The position numbers were made by a program, and so were the translations under genes. The notes beneath the pieces were generated by a model. It did no database searches. It was not told the DNA's origin and saw only the letters and a program-made list of their open reading frames with translations. 5,283 nt of DNA from an uncultured Bacillota bacterium (GTDB lineage: Bacteria > Bacillota_I > Bacilli_A > RF39 > UBA660): positions 1 to 5,283 of the forward strand of contig CAMXBB010000109.1 in the NCBI GenBank assembly GCA_947179265.1, read 5' to 3'. This document shows, piece by piece, positions 5,002-5,283 of this stretch (position 1 is the first letter of the stretch; each line of letters begins with the position of its first letter).

Positions 5002-5283
5002 TATTTTTCTATAAAGTTAAATATTACATTTTCATAGTATTCAAACTTATACTGAGGTATTCTAATATTATTAGTAATATCAGAATCTCCAACTAACAAT
5101 ACATATTTCTTATTAGATCTATTTATATCTCTTTGATTAAATGTATTAATAACGATATTACCATCTACCATCATTGCATAATTTATGGAACTAGACCAAT
5201 TAAATACTATTATATTATCATTGTTCAATTTATTTCGTACTATATCTAAATCATTTACCATCTTATAATCCATTATACCTATT
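5001..5283 (-). CDS. C-terminal part of an unrecognised protein
   Basis: An open minus-strand frame ends with TAA at 5003-5001, immediately before a strong terminator. It runs to the window edge without a stop. An ATG at 5273-5271 would give 90 residues, but it has only a poor AGG 4 bases upstream, so a longer protein reaching beyond the window is equally likely. The visible sequence is soluble, asparagine-rich and mixed alpha/beta in character (NNDNIIVFNWSSSINYAMMV, later YVLLVGDSDITNN), with no signal peptide, membrane segment or motif I recognise. Codon use is AT-rich like recG. It reads towards recG on the same strand but is separated from it by the terminator and small RNA, so it is not in an operon with recG. 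Function unknown. Confidence 0.6.
   Translation of the reverse strand, partial: IGIMDYKMVNDLDIVRNKLNNDNIIVFNWSSSINYAMMVDGNIVINTFNQRDINRSNKKYVLLVGDSDITNNIRIPQYKFEYYENVIFNFIEK

Noticed and set aside
1..5283. CRISPR array or insertion sequence
   Set aside because: No regularly spaced repeats of 20-40 bases and no transposase frame were found; the only tandem repeat is the 11-bp pair at 2569-2590.

Overview
The window is AT-rich throughout. Every gene whose end is visible stops with TAA, tryptophan is encoded by TGG, and strong GGAGG-type ribosome binding sites and sigma-A-like promoters are common. This points to a low-GC Gram-positive (Bacillota-type) bacterium; I cannot name the species. It appears to span the junction between the integrase end of an integrated element (prophage or integrative conjugative element, left part) and host chromosome (right part).

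Left part, about 1-2600, is the control and integration module of the element. A small early-type gene (1-214, minus strand, cut by the window edge) diverges from an XRE-family repressor gene (470-1195). Between them lie a 15-bp palindrome suited to be an operator (248-262), a near-consensus repressor promoter (311-339) and a 5' leader bounded by nested inverted repeats. A tyrosine recombinase (1342-2571) with all six catalytic residues follows, and tandem 11-bp repeats over its stop codon look like integrase arm-binding sites. Between repressor and integrase is an apparent minus-strand small RNA gene (about 1288 to 1194) with its own promoter and intrinsic terminator. Its large loop holds a 19-nt stretch perfectly complementary to codons 3-8 of the divergent early gene. 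This suggests a second, RNA-based layer of lysogeny or immunity control beside the protein repressor. It is the most interesting observation here.

Right part, about 2640-5283, looks chromosomal. It holds recG (2798-4786, minus strand; complete, 662 residues) and the end of an unrecognised gene at the right edge (5001-5283, minus strand). Two further small-RNA-like transcription units flank recG: one downstream on the minus strand (about 2757 to 2638) and one upstream on the plus strand (about 4855 to 4950). Each has a TTGACA-type promoter, a predicted start coinciding with the first base of a stem, a C-rich segment and an intrinsic terminator. They share an 8-nt sequence that makes the two RNAs complementary. 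The element seems to have inserted beside or into the 3' end of the first of these RNA genes, but the attachment core cannot be fixed from one end alone.
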